Shown: positions 32,901 to 45,200, counted from the stretch's first letter. The stretch is 64,000 nucleotides of DNA from Agapetus fuscipes (GCA_951799405.1 OX637359.1:2600201-2664200), one strand, 5' to 3'. Translations and numbers: made by a program. The notes: generated from the sequence alone by a model not told the origin.

Positions 32901-34299
32901 AGGAAACAGAAACTGTAGGATATTTGATTGCTGTAAAGCAAGAAATGCAACGGAAAATTCAATGTTGACGGTAATCGATTCAAATGAGGATAGAAAAGAT
33001 TCTGTGGAAGTTTATCCAAGCAATAAGGAATCTGCAGAATATGCATCATCTCTTAGTGAATCAACAATTTTTAAAGAAGAACCGATTGAAAAGAAAAATC
33101 TGTGTAATAAATTTTTCATCTGCGGCAAACCAAAATATGACCATAGCTCTCTTGAATTCAGTGAAGCTAAAGTTCTAAATGAATTTTCAGAGCGTCAAAA
33201 TGATGGGTTTGAATCAAAAGAAGATTTGAAGAAGAAAAGTGTTGTGTTTGATAAAATACAAGAAATATATGACATAAAAGATGTGAATGATGATGTTAGA
33301 GGTAGATTAAAAGAAGAATATATTCATGATGGACAGGAAAAAAATAGCGGGAAGAATAGTAAATCTTTGAATTGTTGGGGTAAATCTAAATGCCATACTT
33401 CTGACTCGTTTTCCAGTTCTGCAGTTTTATCAAAAGTTGGAGCTTCTGATTCAAACAAAGACTTAAAGATTGATGTAGCAAATCTACAAGAATCAAAGAT
33501 CATTGATAAACAAAAAATGAAGACGGTTAAAGATGTAAAATCAAAGATGGTTGGCAAACAAAAAACAAAGATGGCGGAACAACAGAATTCAAAACTGGGT
33601 GGTAAACAAAAATCAAAGATGGCGGATGAAAGAGACGCCATTTTGATTTCTATAAAAAGTGAATCAAAGGCTGTCATAAATCTGTCAAGCAGAGATAAAT
33701 TTGGTGATCCCATCAAGGAGAAATATTGCATGCATGAAAAATCAAGCTACACTGTGTCAAAGCTACCAAATCAATCTAAAGCAGGAGTTACTAGTTCAAA
33801 TAAAATGCTCAAATGTTTTAAAAATGGCAATGCAAATTTGAAATCCAACTGTCATAATAATGAAATCAAAATGGCGTCGAAAATTCAAACAAATGTGACA
33901 AAACCTGTTGATTGTAATAATTCAAATGCATCCTGCTCCAACTCTAAAAATCGATATGTGTCAACAAATCAAAGTGAAAGTGCGAAAAATCTAAATGGCG
34001 AAAGTGAAGTTTTCAATAAATTGTCTGGGGGGAATTTCAGTTCTAAGAATGTACAGAAAAGAATTGCTAAAGATTTATTTTACAACCGTCAGTTAGCTGA
34101 GTCTTTGATTCAAAGCCATGCGGATTCTGGGAGCATCTCAAATAGAAGTTCTACCAGATCTATTTCATATTCACAAAGAAGCAGCAGTTTGTCGAATAGG
34201 AATGTTCCTGCAATACTTTCTGCAGAAAAATCGAATAATCGAAGCAGCTCCAGAGGTGAAACAGGTAATAGTGTATCTCGAAATAAGACTGCCCGTTGA
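23922..34299 (+). CDS. Giant Cys-Cys motif repeat protein, family not recognised
   Basis: Four CDS exons, 23922-24076, 24464-25120, 25415-25550 and 26047-34299, join in frame (9201 nt, 3066 residues). I chose the ATG at 23922 because its frame is open and ends at a GTGAGT donor (phase 2) that fits the next acceptor. No signal peptide or membrane helix is visible. Most of the protein is rich in Ser, Asp, Lys and Asn and looks disordered. From about residue 985 to 2760 a motif recurs about 22 times roughly every 80 residues: aromatic or hydrophobic residues, Cys-Cys, then x-P-K/R-Q-x-S-S-D and an acidic Ser-rich stretch with D-S-K-D-S-type endings. Residues 2795-2850 are Lys/Gln-rich short repeats (SKM, TKM), and the end is Ser/Arg-rich. 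The adjacent cysteines could be lipidated or bind metal; that is speculation. The donor after exon 2 (AG|GTTTAA) is weak, so that junction is the least certain. AATAAA at 34766 fits the 3' end. Confidence 0.8.
24086..24420 (+). repeat. Family D fragment and copy in intron 1 of the Cys-Cys gene
   Basis: A piece at 24086-24155 precedes a fuller copy at 24172-24420 (from TTCCTTGAGTTAAAGG). Both lie between exons 1 and 2. Confidence 0.7.
25137..25346 (-). repeat. Family D copy in intron 2 of the Cys-Cys gene
   Basis: Reverse copy starting 17 bp after the predicted exon 2 donor. Confidence 0.7.
25780..25920 (+). mobile_element. SINE-B 3' part in intron 3 of the Cys-Cys gene
   Basis: From CTTCACTGAAGTGATTGG to GTAGCTTAGTTGCA. 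The duplicate lies at 22656-22788. Confidence 0.65.
28055..33400 (+). repeat. Coding repeat array of about 22 Cys-Cys modules
   Basis: Motif cores start near 28055, 28290, 28623, 28861, 29063, 29326, 29596, 29814, 30052, 30313, 30592, 30820, 31071, 31302, 31538, 31769, 31995, 32240, 32477, 32920, 33108 and 33370. Examples are NIFLGCCFPRQSSSDL, KYFSDCCFPRQTSSDL and NVFSNCCFPAQTSSDL. The central copies are best conserved. The outer ones lose one cysteine or the proline (SFSYFCFKKCNSND, NLFPNCFCIKQNSSD). Confidence 0.8.
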
Positions 34300-34382
34300 A
34301 ATGAACAGTTTTAAGTGTAAAAGTGTACAAACATGGTACAACCCGTTGTGCAGCTTCAAATGTTTGACATTTGCAATCATAA

Positions 34383-34556
34383 TGGGGCGTCCACACGCTT
34401 GCCAACCATTCACAAGTCAAGCGCACAGTGTGTCGTCTAGAACATGCTAGCTGGACAAAAATTTGTCTAATGGACTAATTTTGTCCAGCTAGCATGTTCT
34501 AGACGACACACTGTGCGCTTGACTTGTGAATGGTTGGCAAGCGTGTGGACGCCCCA
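34383..34556. mobile_element. 174-bp palindromic MITE, TAA target, copy 2, in a 3' UTR
   Basis: Same element as 16007-16180, with ends TGGGGCGTCCACACG and CGTGTGGACGCCCCA and TAA on both sides. It lies between the stop (34299) and AATAAA (34766) of the Cys-Cys gene, so it should form a long hairpin in the mRNA. Confidence 0.8.
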
Positions 34557-34765
34557 TAATAATACTTCTTTTTCTTTTTTTTGGGGATTCGTAGGCTGTC
34601 AGTGACCAGTGTGGGATGAGTGTGGGGAAACTCAAAAATGTAGGTAGATAGGTATTATCTTGAGTTTTGTTGTCTTTTGAATTTAGTACAGCTACCTAAA
34701 TTATATAATGTAAATACTGTCTGTCTTTAAAATGTTTTTTCAATATTGTGATTATATCAAGCTAA

Positions 34766-34771
34766 AATAAA
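34766..34771 (+). terminator. Polyadenylation signal of the Cys-Cys gene
   Basis: Canonical AATAAA 467 bp after the stop codon. Confidence 0.6.
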
Positions 34772-34974
34772 TTTATGTTTGTTCCTTGAACTGTGAACTT
34801 CTTCTTCTTGTACTTCTTCGGTGAAGATTATAAAGATCATCATGGCATTTTGCCCTTCGATACTGCCGCACAAAAAAGGGATCTTGTGCTTCTGCCGAAC
34901 CACTCGTAGGTTCTTATCGTTGTTTATCATCTATCGTCACTGGGATGGTCGAGGGGAAAAGGCGTTGGCACTCA

Positions 34975-35515
34975 GATTTACATTATTGACACTATCGCCA
35001 GTTTAAAACCCCGCTTAAGCCGCGTCCTATCAACAATAACTTCAGCCTTTGTTCAATTGTGCCATTCTTGGACCAGTCCGTAGTCAAGTGGCAACACTTC
35101 GGACTCGTAAATGGAAGGTTGTGGATTCGAATCCCGGCAGAGCACAAAAAATATACCATTTATATTTCCAAATGTGCTCTTTGCTGGGTTGAAAAATTCA
35201 TAAACCTTTACCAAAGACCGGTCACTGAAAGGTCGATCCAACCTTACAACAACAGGGTCTTGCTTGAGAATTGGCGCTTTCTACAGCGATGACCGAGCTT
35301 GCAGAGGGCTCTTGAGGTGTGATACACACAAAAACAGCGCTCACCAAATAAATCATCCTAATATTATTATTATTGGGTAACTATATTAAGTAATCAATAA
35401 TTTACTAAAAATATTAAATAATCAATGAATTATTATTTGATAATGATAAAACTTATTTCTGGCCAGCCAAAATAGATTGGTGAATTGCACTCCTCTTCAC
35501 AAATCTATTTTTTTT
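34975..35515 (+). mobile_element. SINE-C split by SINE-A
   Basis: A degenerate SINE-C (CAGCCTTTGTTCAATTGTG) is interrupted at 35062-35369 and resumes to GGTTGGTGAATTGCACTCC-like sequence and a T-rich end. Confidence 0.6.
35062..35369 (+). mobile_element. SINE-A copy
   Basis: Complete head, body and CR1-like tail, with (ATT)n at 35361-35370. Confidence 0.8.
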
Positions 35516-35582
35516 TAAATCTAGTTGATGGTCACAATTATTTGTTTGTGGATTTACTTATGTAGTATGTACGAATGTGAAG

Positions 35583-35835
35583 GCTCCTTGACTGATAGGT
35601 TGGTATGAGGCTGACTCCCAGTCCTGTAAAGATCAGTTCACTTTCCCCGATGCCACCCCGGTTTCAGGGAAAGGCGGCAGAAGTTGCAAGGTTTATGTTC
35701 ATCTGAGGTTTTGGTTATTTGTATGCGAGCATGCAAAATGTGTGGGCGCGAACCTGCATGTACCTGTCTGTGGGCATGCATTTTAAATGAACCATAAATG
35801 ATAACACATCTTTGCAGCTTAGATTTTAGACTTAG
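35583..35835 (+). repeat. Family D copy, older subfamily
   Basis: From CTCCTTGACTGATAGG to TTTGCAGCTTAGATTTTAGA, diverged in the middle. Confidence 0.7.
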
Positions 35836-36337
35836 ATATTGTTTCCTATATAATTTAGCTGAAAACAAGAGGAGTTTGAAATAATAAAAATTACATTTTT
35901 ATTTTATATTAATTTTTATGGAACACCTTTTATACAATTTATTGATTCAAATTACATGGTTTCATATTTTTTCTTATAAGTAAGAAGATAGTATATACAC
36001 AGACTGTACGCGTTATTTAATTTTTAAATTATTAAACAAAAATACAATACAAATAAAGCTTATACTACTAACTTTCATAGTTTTGCCTTAAAAGAAGACT
36101 TTTTTGTAGTACCTACTTACAAAAAAAAGTATTTTTGTAACTGGTATTTTTTTTTTACATTTGTAAAAGCATCGGAAATGATTTTTAAGGTTGTTTTGCA
36201 ATCAAATACTTTTTATTTGATGAGGATTTCATGTCATAGCATTGCCATCTATTAGCGGGTAGCCGAAGCACCATTTCCATACAACTTTGTAATCAAGAAA
36301 TGACTGATTGCATTTAGACTATTGAAATATATTCATA

Positions 36338-36500
36338 TCAATGCCACCCTTGTTTCAGGGAAGGTTACAGGGCTTATGTTCATTTGAGATTATGTTTTAA
36401 TGTTGTTAGTCCACATGCGGCATGTGTAAGCGTCAACTATGAGAATGCCCGTAATATAAATTCTAAATGTAATATTATATATTCAACTTAAATTATACAT
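36338..36500 (+). repeat. Family D fragment
   Basis: Starts inside the element (CAATGCCACCCTTGTTTCAG) and ends near TTCAACTTAAATTATA. Confidence 0.6.
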
Positions 36501-36509
36501 TAATTAAAA

Positions 36510-37240
36510 GTATTGTTTATACATTGTCAGGACTGTTTTTTTTAACTTGCTTCGAAATCATGTTGATTCTCGGGAATTTAAAAAATTCAACCTTGAATAT
36601 CTGTAAAAAAAACTTTTAAATAATTTTGTAAATGTATTTCAACACTGTAAATACAGTATTCATGACTTACAAGGATTGAAATATAATTTGTATGGAAACT
36701 GAACTTTCGCTACAGAATAATAAATGATGTTAAACATATATTGTCAAACATAACCTTAAAAGAGATTATTAAAAGAAAAGCTTTATTTACAAAATAAAAT
36801 CACTTAAACAATAAAATGCGTTGTATAGAACCAAAAACAGCAATCTAGGATTGTTTACAATAAATATATAGAAACACAAAATATGAAATTCTTTGTGTGT
36901 ACGTATATTTATCCCTTTTTGGTTCTGTACGACTCAAAGAAAATATTTTTATTACGTATTATTAAGTACTTGTGTGTATTTTCAAAAAACATAAATACAC
37001 AAATCTAAAATGGAATGTCAAAAATAAAAACAAATAAATGTATAAGTATATTTACAAAATTCCCTGAACTCTAAATTCAGTCTTGGAGCTACACAACATC
37101 TGCTAGGTACAAATAAATAATAGAACTTAATTTACAATTGGAAAATTGTAAAGCTTTTGTCAAACAGGAAGCGTTTTTTAATAAACGTCAAGACGTCAGC
37201 GTTTAAACGTAGTATGCATTGTATTTGAACGTCTTTGATG
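36510..37240. other. AT-rich stretch without recognised features
   Basis: No convincing exon, RNA gene or known repeat family was seen in either strand. Confidence 0.5.
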
Positions 37241-37279
37241 TTATTCATTCGTTGTCACTCGTCACAATATTCAGCGGTC

Positions 37280-37476
37280 TAATATAATCTAATCTAAGTT
37301 GCAAAGATATGTAACATTGGGGATTCACATAATATGCATTTCCACAAGCAAACACGTATAAGTTCACACTTGGACATGCCGCATGTAAACCTACAACATA
37401 AAAACCCCAAATCTCAAATGAACATAGACCCGCAACTCTTGCCGACCTTCTCTGAAACATGACTGACATTGGCACA
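37280..37476 (-). repeat. Family D copy
   Basis: Reverse copy from AATCTAATCTAAGTTGCAAAG to GACTGACATTGGCAC. Confidence 0.7.
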
Positions 37477-37895
37477 TTATCTAGCAAAACCAGGTCTTTG
37501 TGGAAACATTTTTATAAGCACTGTTTTTTTTTTAAACGCATTCAATAATTTTTTCAGTAAACATTTTTAAGTTTGACATAAAAATATGCACGGCTTCAAA
37601 GAAAAATTTGTAACAAAATACAACGCGATGGATGGTCGCATACTGGTAGCGCGTTTGCTCTGTTAGACAGTTGTAGACATGTTCAGTACAGCACAACACA
37701 GCGCTATAAAAACACTTTCCGTTTGACAAAGCCTTAAAAGCTAAAAATATCTCAACTTTGTTTCTGTAAAAGTTTTTGAAGAAGTTGTGTGTTTAAATTT
37801 GATTTATTTAGTCATGAAACAATGGGGCTAAATTTTGGTATAACAGTAGGGCCTTGCTAATCGGTACGACCGTTTATTCTACTTTAATCTATAAC

Positions 37896-38045
37896 CCAAG
37901 TTGCAAAAAGAGTTGCAGGGCTTGTGTTCATTTAAGATTGGGTTTTATGTTGTAAATCCACATGCATTAGTCTGCTTAGAAATGCATTTAAGTAATATGA
38001 ATCTTAAATGTAATATATCTTTGCAACTTAGATTATAGATTATAG
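37896..38045 (+). repeat. Family D fragment
   Basis: Starts inside the element (AGTTGCAGGGCTTGTGTTC) and ends in a (TTATAGA)n tail. Confidence 0.6.
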
Positions 38046-38723
38046 ACAATCCAGATACCTTGATATACTGCCAAAAGTCTGTTTTTTGCCTGTTCAGGTT
38101 AGCATACTGTAGTATAACAATGTAGTTTTTAATATATTTAATCACTTGGCTTTAACTAGCACCTAATTATGTACAAATTTAAATATACTTACCTTAACGA
38201 GATAAAGGTACCAAATTTTTTAACAAAACAATGGACTCCACACAAAATAAAACAATCCCTCAGTATGTGACATCACCCATAGTAAATAAAAAATGGATTC
38301 CAGGTTATCATAGAAATGTTCTCGTTGACAGCATTGTGAAACATTATGCAGTTGAGACGGCTTCCCTAAATGCAGAACATGGAGTTTTATTATCTTTTCA
38401 AATTATCTACACAATTTTGTGTTGAAGTTATGACTCTCTGTCCTGCAAGTGACGTCAAATTTATCCATATTTTTAAAGTGTCGGGTCCATTATCAAATAG
38501 GTACCTACTACAATACCTATGAAATTCGTTTAACTGATTTAAAGAAAAAAAACTAGTATTCCTTGTTTCAAACTGAAAATCATACTTATGGAGTAACGTA
38601 GTATTAAAAAAAATTGTATTCTACTTTAAACAATTCAAAGATACATAAAATACATGACAAAAAATAACAGTTTTCCAACTGAATTTAGGTTAGATTTACG
38701 GTTCTTGTACAATATTTGTACAA

Positions 38724-38896
38724 TTATTAAAATAAATTAAATAGATGGATATTTGTACGAACCGTTAGTGAAGAATATAAGTACTTTCTACGTTTTGTTG
38801 GCTTCTTATCCAACATCATCAGGAGACACATCCTTGTTCGGCGGTTCTTACTAACGGTTTGTACAAATATCCGTCTATTTAATTGATTTTAATAAT
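38724..38896. mobile_element. MITE with about 46-bp inverted ends
   Basis: The left ATTATTAAAATAAATTAAAT...CCGTTAG is mirrored by CTAACGGTTTGTACAAATAT...AATAAT. It lies just 3' of the last exon of the mosaic inhibitor gene and may be in its 3' UTR. Confidence 0.65.
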
Positions 38897-38969
38897 TTTA
38901 CACATAGGAATGTCATTTTTCTACAATACAAACCTTGACTTTAAAGTAGAAACAAGATTTTATTTGACT

Positions 38970-39233
38970 CTAGACCTTTTCACTCATTTTATTTTGACTC
39001 TCGCACATCTCGGCGGCCAGATCGTCCTTCTCGGATCTGGACAGGACGTAGACGGGCGCGTCGTACGGCAGGAACCTCTCGTTGAAGGCCGTGACCTTGT
39101 CGCTCGGCGGCCGGCCGAGGCTGGACACTTTCTTTCTGTACAGCATGATGAGGACGCTCATGGTGCTGATGATGAAGGCAGAGGCGGCCGCCAGGACAAT
39201 GATGGCCGTGTGGTAGCTGGTCACCACGGAAAC
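38970..39233 (-). CDS. Exon: transmembrane helix and cytoplasmic tail, stop
   Basis: Phase-0 start after TTATTCCAG. The helix is about [20 protein letters not shown] plus IMLY, followed by RKK as a stop-transfer signal. The tail of about 50 residues contains [15 protein letters not shown] and ends at TAG (38972-38970). Confidence 0.85.
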   Translation of the reverse strand, partial: VSVVTSYHTAIIVLAAASAFIISTMSVLIMLYRKKVSSLGRPPSDKVTAFNERFLPYDAPVYVLSRSEKDDLAAEMCESQNKMSEKV

Positions 39234-42200
39234 CTGGAATAAATAATCATATTAGTCAATTAAATATAATATGTAATATTAAGATGATTTATTTGATGAG
39301 CGCTGTTTTCGTTTGTGTCACACATCAAGAGCCTTCTGCGAGCTTGGTCGTCGCTGTAGAAAGCTTACTCTTCAAAAGTCAGGGGTACGTACATTGTGGT
39401 TTCGATTCCTGATTATTTTTTGCCTATTTCTCAGAAAGTAACCTGAAGATAGGGGGGTTAAGGTAGGAAATCAATAAATGTGCTTGAAAAAATATTTCGT
39501 ACTGGGGGGCCAGAATATTCAGAAGCAAAAAGGTCAAAAATAGAGTGGAGATTATCACATATCTGAAAAGAAAACCAATTTTGTAGAGAATAGTAAAATA
39601 AAGAGAAACTTACAGTCGATTCTGACAGTATTTCTCTATGTTGGAGGGCGATAATTCTGTTATCAGCTATATTTTTAGTTTCAGCCATCCCAAGCTTGTG
39701 ATGGAACCTGGACCTCTTGATGTCAGCCACCATATTCACATTGTTCTCAAACAAGTCCGTGCTCAAAGCCAACTCTTCTTGTTTCACCTGGAAAAAACAG
39801 ACAAAATTGAATACGGTACAATAAAAGTACATTTAACCCTTCAATGCGGGTGACACGCAGACGACTGGCAATTGCCAATAAAAACTAAGGTACATGACAG
39901 AATAAGAAGAGCACCAGCAGCCAGCCAGTTACCAAAAGCAAACGGAGGAAAAAGGTGCCCCGTCGCTTCGAGCCTTGAAAATGTTCCCCGCTTGATGGAA
40001 TGAAATTTCGGCAGATAAAATTACTGCAAATAGATCATGGACTAACCCAAGAAAAACTATATCATCTCCAGTACAACATTATTTTGTTTCCTCACCAGTT
40101 CCTCCAGGTGATAGGCGACATCAACTTTGTTGTTTCCGATGACGGTGAAGTGTATATAAGTGACGTCCGGTTCCTTGTGCACGTCCATTTCCTTGTTCTT
40201 CAGCGTGGCCCCCAGCTCAGCCAAGTCCCGCAGGAGTTGCATCTTCATTTTGTCGGCCACCTCATCGGAGAACTCTCCGAAGAATCCCAAGGTCACGACA
40301 ACAGCTTCTATGGGCGTTGGAACTGTAATAATAATATTAGGATGATTTATTTGGTGAGCGCTGTTTTTGTGTGTATCACACCTCAAGAGCCCTCTAAAAG
40401 CTTGATCGTCGCTGTAGAAAGCGCCAATTCTCAAGCAAGACCCAGTAAAGGTTTGTGAATTTTTCAACCCAGTGAAGAACAAATTTGAAAACATAAATAG
40501 TATATTTTTTGTGCTCCACCGGGATTCGAACCCACAACCTTCCATTTACGAGTCCGAAGTGCTACCACTGGACTACAGCCGGTCAGACAGAAATAAAGAC
40601 ACAGCGTTACTAAACTACACATATAGCTTAACTTTTTGCCGAGTTGTCTTTGTATGGAAAGCTGTTTGTCATTTCTTGATTTTTTTTCAAAATGAGAAAT
40701 CATTTCTGACACCCTTGGTGGGGAACGAACCCTAGTACTTGGCATGGAATACTAGCATTCTACCAACTGAGCTATCGATCTGAAACATCTATAATCTAAG
40801 TTGCAAAGATATATTACATTTAAGATTCAGATTAAATGCATTCCCATAAGCAGACACGTATAAGTTTGTACTTACACATGCCGCATGAGGACCTACAATA
40901 TAAAAACCCAAATCTCAAATGAAAACCTAACATTACACGACGGGAGATTCAACTTACGGCAAATGCTATCGCCCTTTGAGAACGTCGACGTCCCAGGCAG
41001 TTGGTTCCCCGCCTCATCAACGCACCAACACTTGGCGTCCAAATCGCTGCTCTCACACTGGGAGGGTGTGAACCTTCCACTGGAGTCACAGGTTACTTCG
41101 TAAGCCGCCGAAGACCCTGCCAGCTGCTTCTGGGTGGAGAGGCAGCGGCTCTTTAAAGGGGAAACCGCTCTGATTGGTGGAGTGGACGATTGGCTGGAGA
41201 CCGGTTCAATGTCGTCAATTGTATTGATGAAATTGTAGGCTGTCATCTGTTTGACCAACTCTTCCAAAACTGAAAACAAAAGATGGGCATAATTTGAATC
41301 TTGGCGGAATGGTGGTTCAATACAAGTGCAAGCCATGGGAGATTTTGTATTCAAAATAGAATAATTACTAAAAAGATATGATGGATTACAAACAAGTACT
41401 ATAGATTTAAAAATTGTGAAGTCGCACAGCCGAGTCGCTAGGCAATCTAATCTAAGTTGCAAAGATATTTAACATTGGGAATTTACTTCTTATGCATTTG
41501 CACAAGCAGACACGTATAAGTTTGCACTTAAACATGCCGCATGAGGACAATATAAAAAGCCAATCGCAAATGAACTTAAGCCCTGCAACTCTTGCCAATC
41601 TTCCCTGAAAGAGTGGTGACTTTGGCAAAGTGAACCATCTACTACAGCATGGGTGGCCAGCCGGACGCCAACCTATAAGTCAAGGAATTCTGGCAATCTT
41701 TGACTGTTTACGAGGCGAGATTTCCCCGGTTCGTAACAAATCTTAGATATGAGTAAATGAGAATAAAGCAAAAGAGAATAAAGTAGATCATACGGATGTG
41801 CAAAAGTTTTTTTTAAATGGAAGTATTCGCAAACTTTGCAAACAATTGAATTATTTTTTAATTCATTTCTAATAATTTTATGAATTTTAACGTGAAGAAG
41901 TCAAGCTGCCAGGTTCACGTTGACTAAATGTTAAGGGGTTGGGCTGCCTAGCAGCCAGGGGCGGAGCCCCTAGTTTCATTTTATTACTGCATTAATTTCA
42001 TCTTACCGTCATCTGTTGAGCTGATCGCGGGCACCGATGCTCCCATCCGCCTGGCCTGCCTGAAGTTGCACTGGGGCTGCGTGCCCCTCACCAGGGACCC
42101 CTTCAGGGGCTCCCCCCTGCTACTCACGCACCAGCACACTCCGATGTGCGCCATGCACTGTACAGGCTCCCAGTCGCCGGTGTCGGATCGACAGCGCGGG

Positions 42201-45200
42201 GTGAAGGTCTCTTTCTTGTAGCGGATGGCGGCTTTCTGGTTCTTTTCACGTAGACGCTCGCATTGGCTGAGAACTGTGGACAGAGAAGTGAGACGGAATA
42301 AACTTCTGGTAGTATGTTTTGTTTGTTTGATTTGTGGTAGAATTTACAATCCTGATAGTATGGCCAAAGGTTGAATTTAAACTGGAGTTATGGTCAATTT
42401 TGTTTGTTTGATTTGTGGTAGGATTTACAATAATGTAATTGTGTTTGAAGTGATACGTTACAATTGTGTACAATACGATTCATAAGACAATTTCATTGAA
42501 AGGTCATCTTTGATTCTTAAATAGTGGATAAGCCAAGCAAGCACTGGGGGACGTATTAACTAACCAGGGCACACAGCATTGCAGATCTTCTCCGTGTGGA
42601 AGTTGTTATGGTTGCCGGAGCATCCCCCGTACATGAATGTCTGGCACTGGTTCCTCTCCGGGTTGAAGAACCACCGCATGGTAGTGTTGGGCGCTCCAGA
42701 GGAGCTGTGTCCGCACACTCCTTCATCTTTAGGGTCGAAGCACACTGATCCTGTGGAAAAATAAACATAACAATTATTTATATAAAATATATACATGCGG
42801 TCGATAGCTCAGTTGCTAGACTGCTTGCATTCCATGCCGAGAGCTCGGGTTCGAATCCCACCGAGGGCGTCAGAAAAGATTTCCAGTGGTTATTCAAAAC
42901 CCAAAATAAAATACCGACGAGGTATTTTACTCAGCCTCTACAAAAAATTAATACCAGCCCCCTTGAGAGCTGGAAAACCCCCACTGCGACCCCTTCGGCG
43001 ATAACGCGGCAAGAAGTTACACTATATGTATGTAGCTTGGTTGCGTTGCGAGTTCATTTCAGCATATTAATGGCTCTTTGACTGATAGGTTGGATGAGGC
43101 TGATGTCCCTAATGTAAAAATTGGTTCACTTTTGCCAATGCCACCCTGGTTTCAGGAAAAGGGGGCAGGAGTTGCAAGGTTTACGGTAATGTGAGGTTTT
43201 GTTTATTTGTATGAACACATGCAGAATGTGTAGGCGTGAACTTACATGTGCCTGTCTGTGGGCATACATTTAATATGACCGGTCCGTAGTCTAGTGGTTA
43301 ACACTTCTGACTCGTAAAGAGAATGTTGTGGGTTTGTTCTCAGAGCACAAAAAAATACCATTTATGTTTTCAAGTGTGCTCTTCGCTGGGTTGAAAATTC
43401 ATAAAACCTTTACCAAAGACCGGTCACTAAAGGTCTATCCAGCCTCACAGAAACTGGGTCTTGCTTGAGGATTGGCGTTTTCCACAGCGACGACCAAGCT
43501 CGCAGAGGGCTCTTGAGGTGTGATACACACAAAAACAGCGCTCACCAAATAAATCAGCCTAATTTAATATTAACGAGCCTTAAAAGTAACAAAAACATTG
43601 AATATCAGTTACTGTATCCTGCTGCCATTTCGCTACAGGTGGCCGCCGCAGGCACGTGTGCAGAAGAGAGGAAAGACGCATCTAAGCATCTCATAAAATG
43701 CACAACACCAAACGTATTGTATGCTCTATACACTATGCAATTTTATTTATGCACCATGCATTATGCTCTATGCTCTATGCACTTTGCTCATTGCTCTATG
43801 CACTATGTTTTTTTTCTTTATGCACTATGCTTTATACTCTATTAACTACGCTCTCTTCTTTCTGAAATATGCTCTATGATTTATGCACTATGCATTATGC
43901 TCTATGCACTTTGCTCATTGCTCTATGCACTGCTTTTTTTCTTTATGCACTATGCTTTATACTCTATTCACTACGCTCTTTTCTTTATGAAATATGCTCT
44001 ATGATTTATGCACTATGCATTATGCTCTATGCACTTTGCTCATTGCTCTATGCACTGCTTTTTTTCTTTATGCACTATGCTTTATACTCTATTCACTACG
44101 CTCTTTTCTTTATGAAATATGCTCTATGATTTATTCACTATGCTCTATGCACTATGCTCTATGCTCATTGCTTTATGCACTATGCTCTATGATTTATTCA
44201 CTATGCATTATGCACTATGCACTATGCTCTATGCACTTTTCTCATAGCTTTAGGCACTATGCTCTATGATTTATTCACTATGCATTATGCTCTATGCCAG
44301 TGTTTCCCACGGTGGGGCGTACGCCCCACCGGTGGGGCATCACGCCTCAGAGGTGGGGCATCACGCCTCAGAGGTGGGGCACGTCGAAAAATATCAAATA
44401 TTCCATTTATAAATGTATAAAACGTATATGCAAATTCACGACTTAAATATACCTATCCGCAATTTCATTTTTGCATTCTGGCAATACTGTGCATACTGGC
44501 AATTTAAAAATCTCGAAGGCAACGCTACGGCTTAAAAACAAAGATGGCAACGCTGACTGTCAATACATCGTAGTTCGACTGTTATTTCAATTGAATAGAC
44601 GTGTGACTGAGCTCTGTTTTCTATCGCAAAACACATACCCTGGACGTCTCTAGAGTAAATGTTATTGTTTTATATTTACGTAGTTATTATTGACCCTTAA
44701 AAATCAGCATTTTCTTATTATTTATCTCTTTTAGCCCATTACAAAATGAGTGATCAACCAAAATCAAAAATAAAAAAACGTCAGTACTCAGCGGAATTTT
44801 TAAAATTTGGATTCATACCTGCTGCACACGACGAATGCCTACCTTTTTGTCTTCTGTGTGAGAAATCCTTTACGAATGAAACTATGAAACGAGGCCGACT
44901 TGAAGCACATTTGAAGGCGAAACATCATGCATTTGTTAATTCAAATATAAATATTTTTCGAAATCTTAAGGAAAAATTTGAAAAACGACCAACATTAACA
45001 AATCTATTTTCTGCACAAACTGAAATAGTTGATCGTAGTCTTGAGGCTAGTTACCAAATTTCATTACTCATCGCTAAATGTGGAAAAAACCATACTATAG
45101 GAGAGGATCTAATCAAGCCATCAATATCAGCATTTCTTAAAACAGTTTGTTTCAAAAATTATATTATATTTGCAATATAACTATGAATTATAATTATAAA

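Noticed and set aside
26262..34413. Many minus-strand and shifted ORFs across the large exon
   Set aside because: They are shadows of the 8.25-kb plus-strand reading frame, which alone has repeat-level amino-acid conservation.
38231..38425. 64-codon plus-strand ORF with a good start context (ACAAAACAATGG)
   Set aside because: No recognisable domain, paralogue or splice partner. One small ORF in AT-rich DNA is not enough evidence.
43869..44269. Overlapping plus-strand ORFs rich in MHYALCSM repeats
   Set aside because: They are translations of the CTCTATG/CACTATG minisatellite in several frames, with no start context, no stop selection and no domain.
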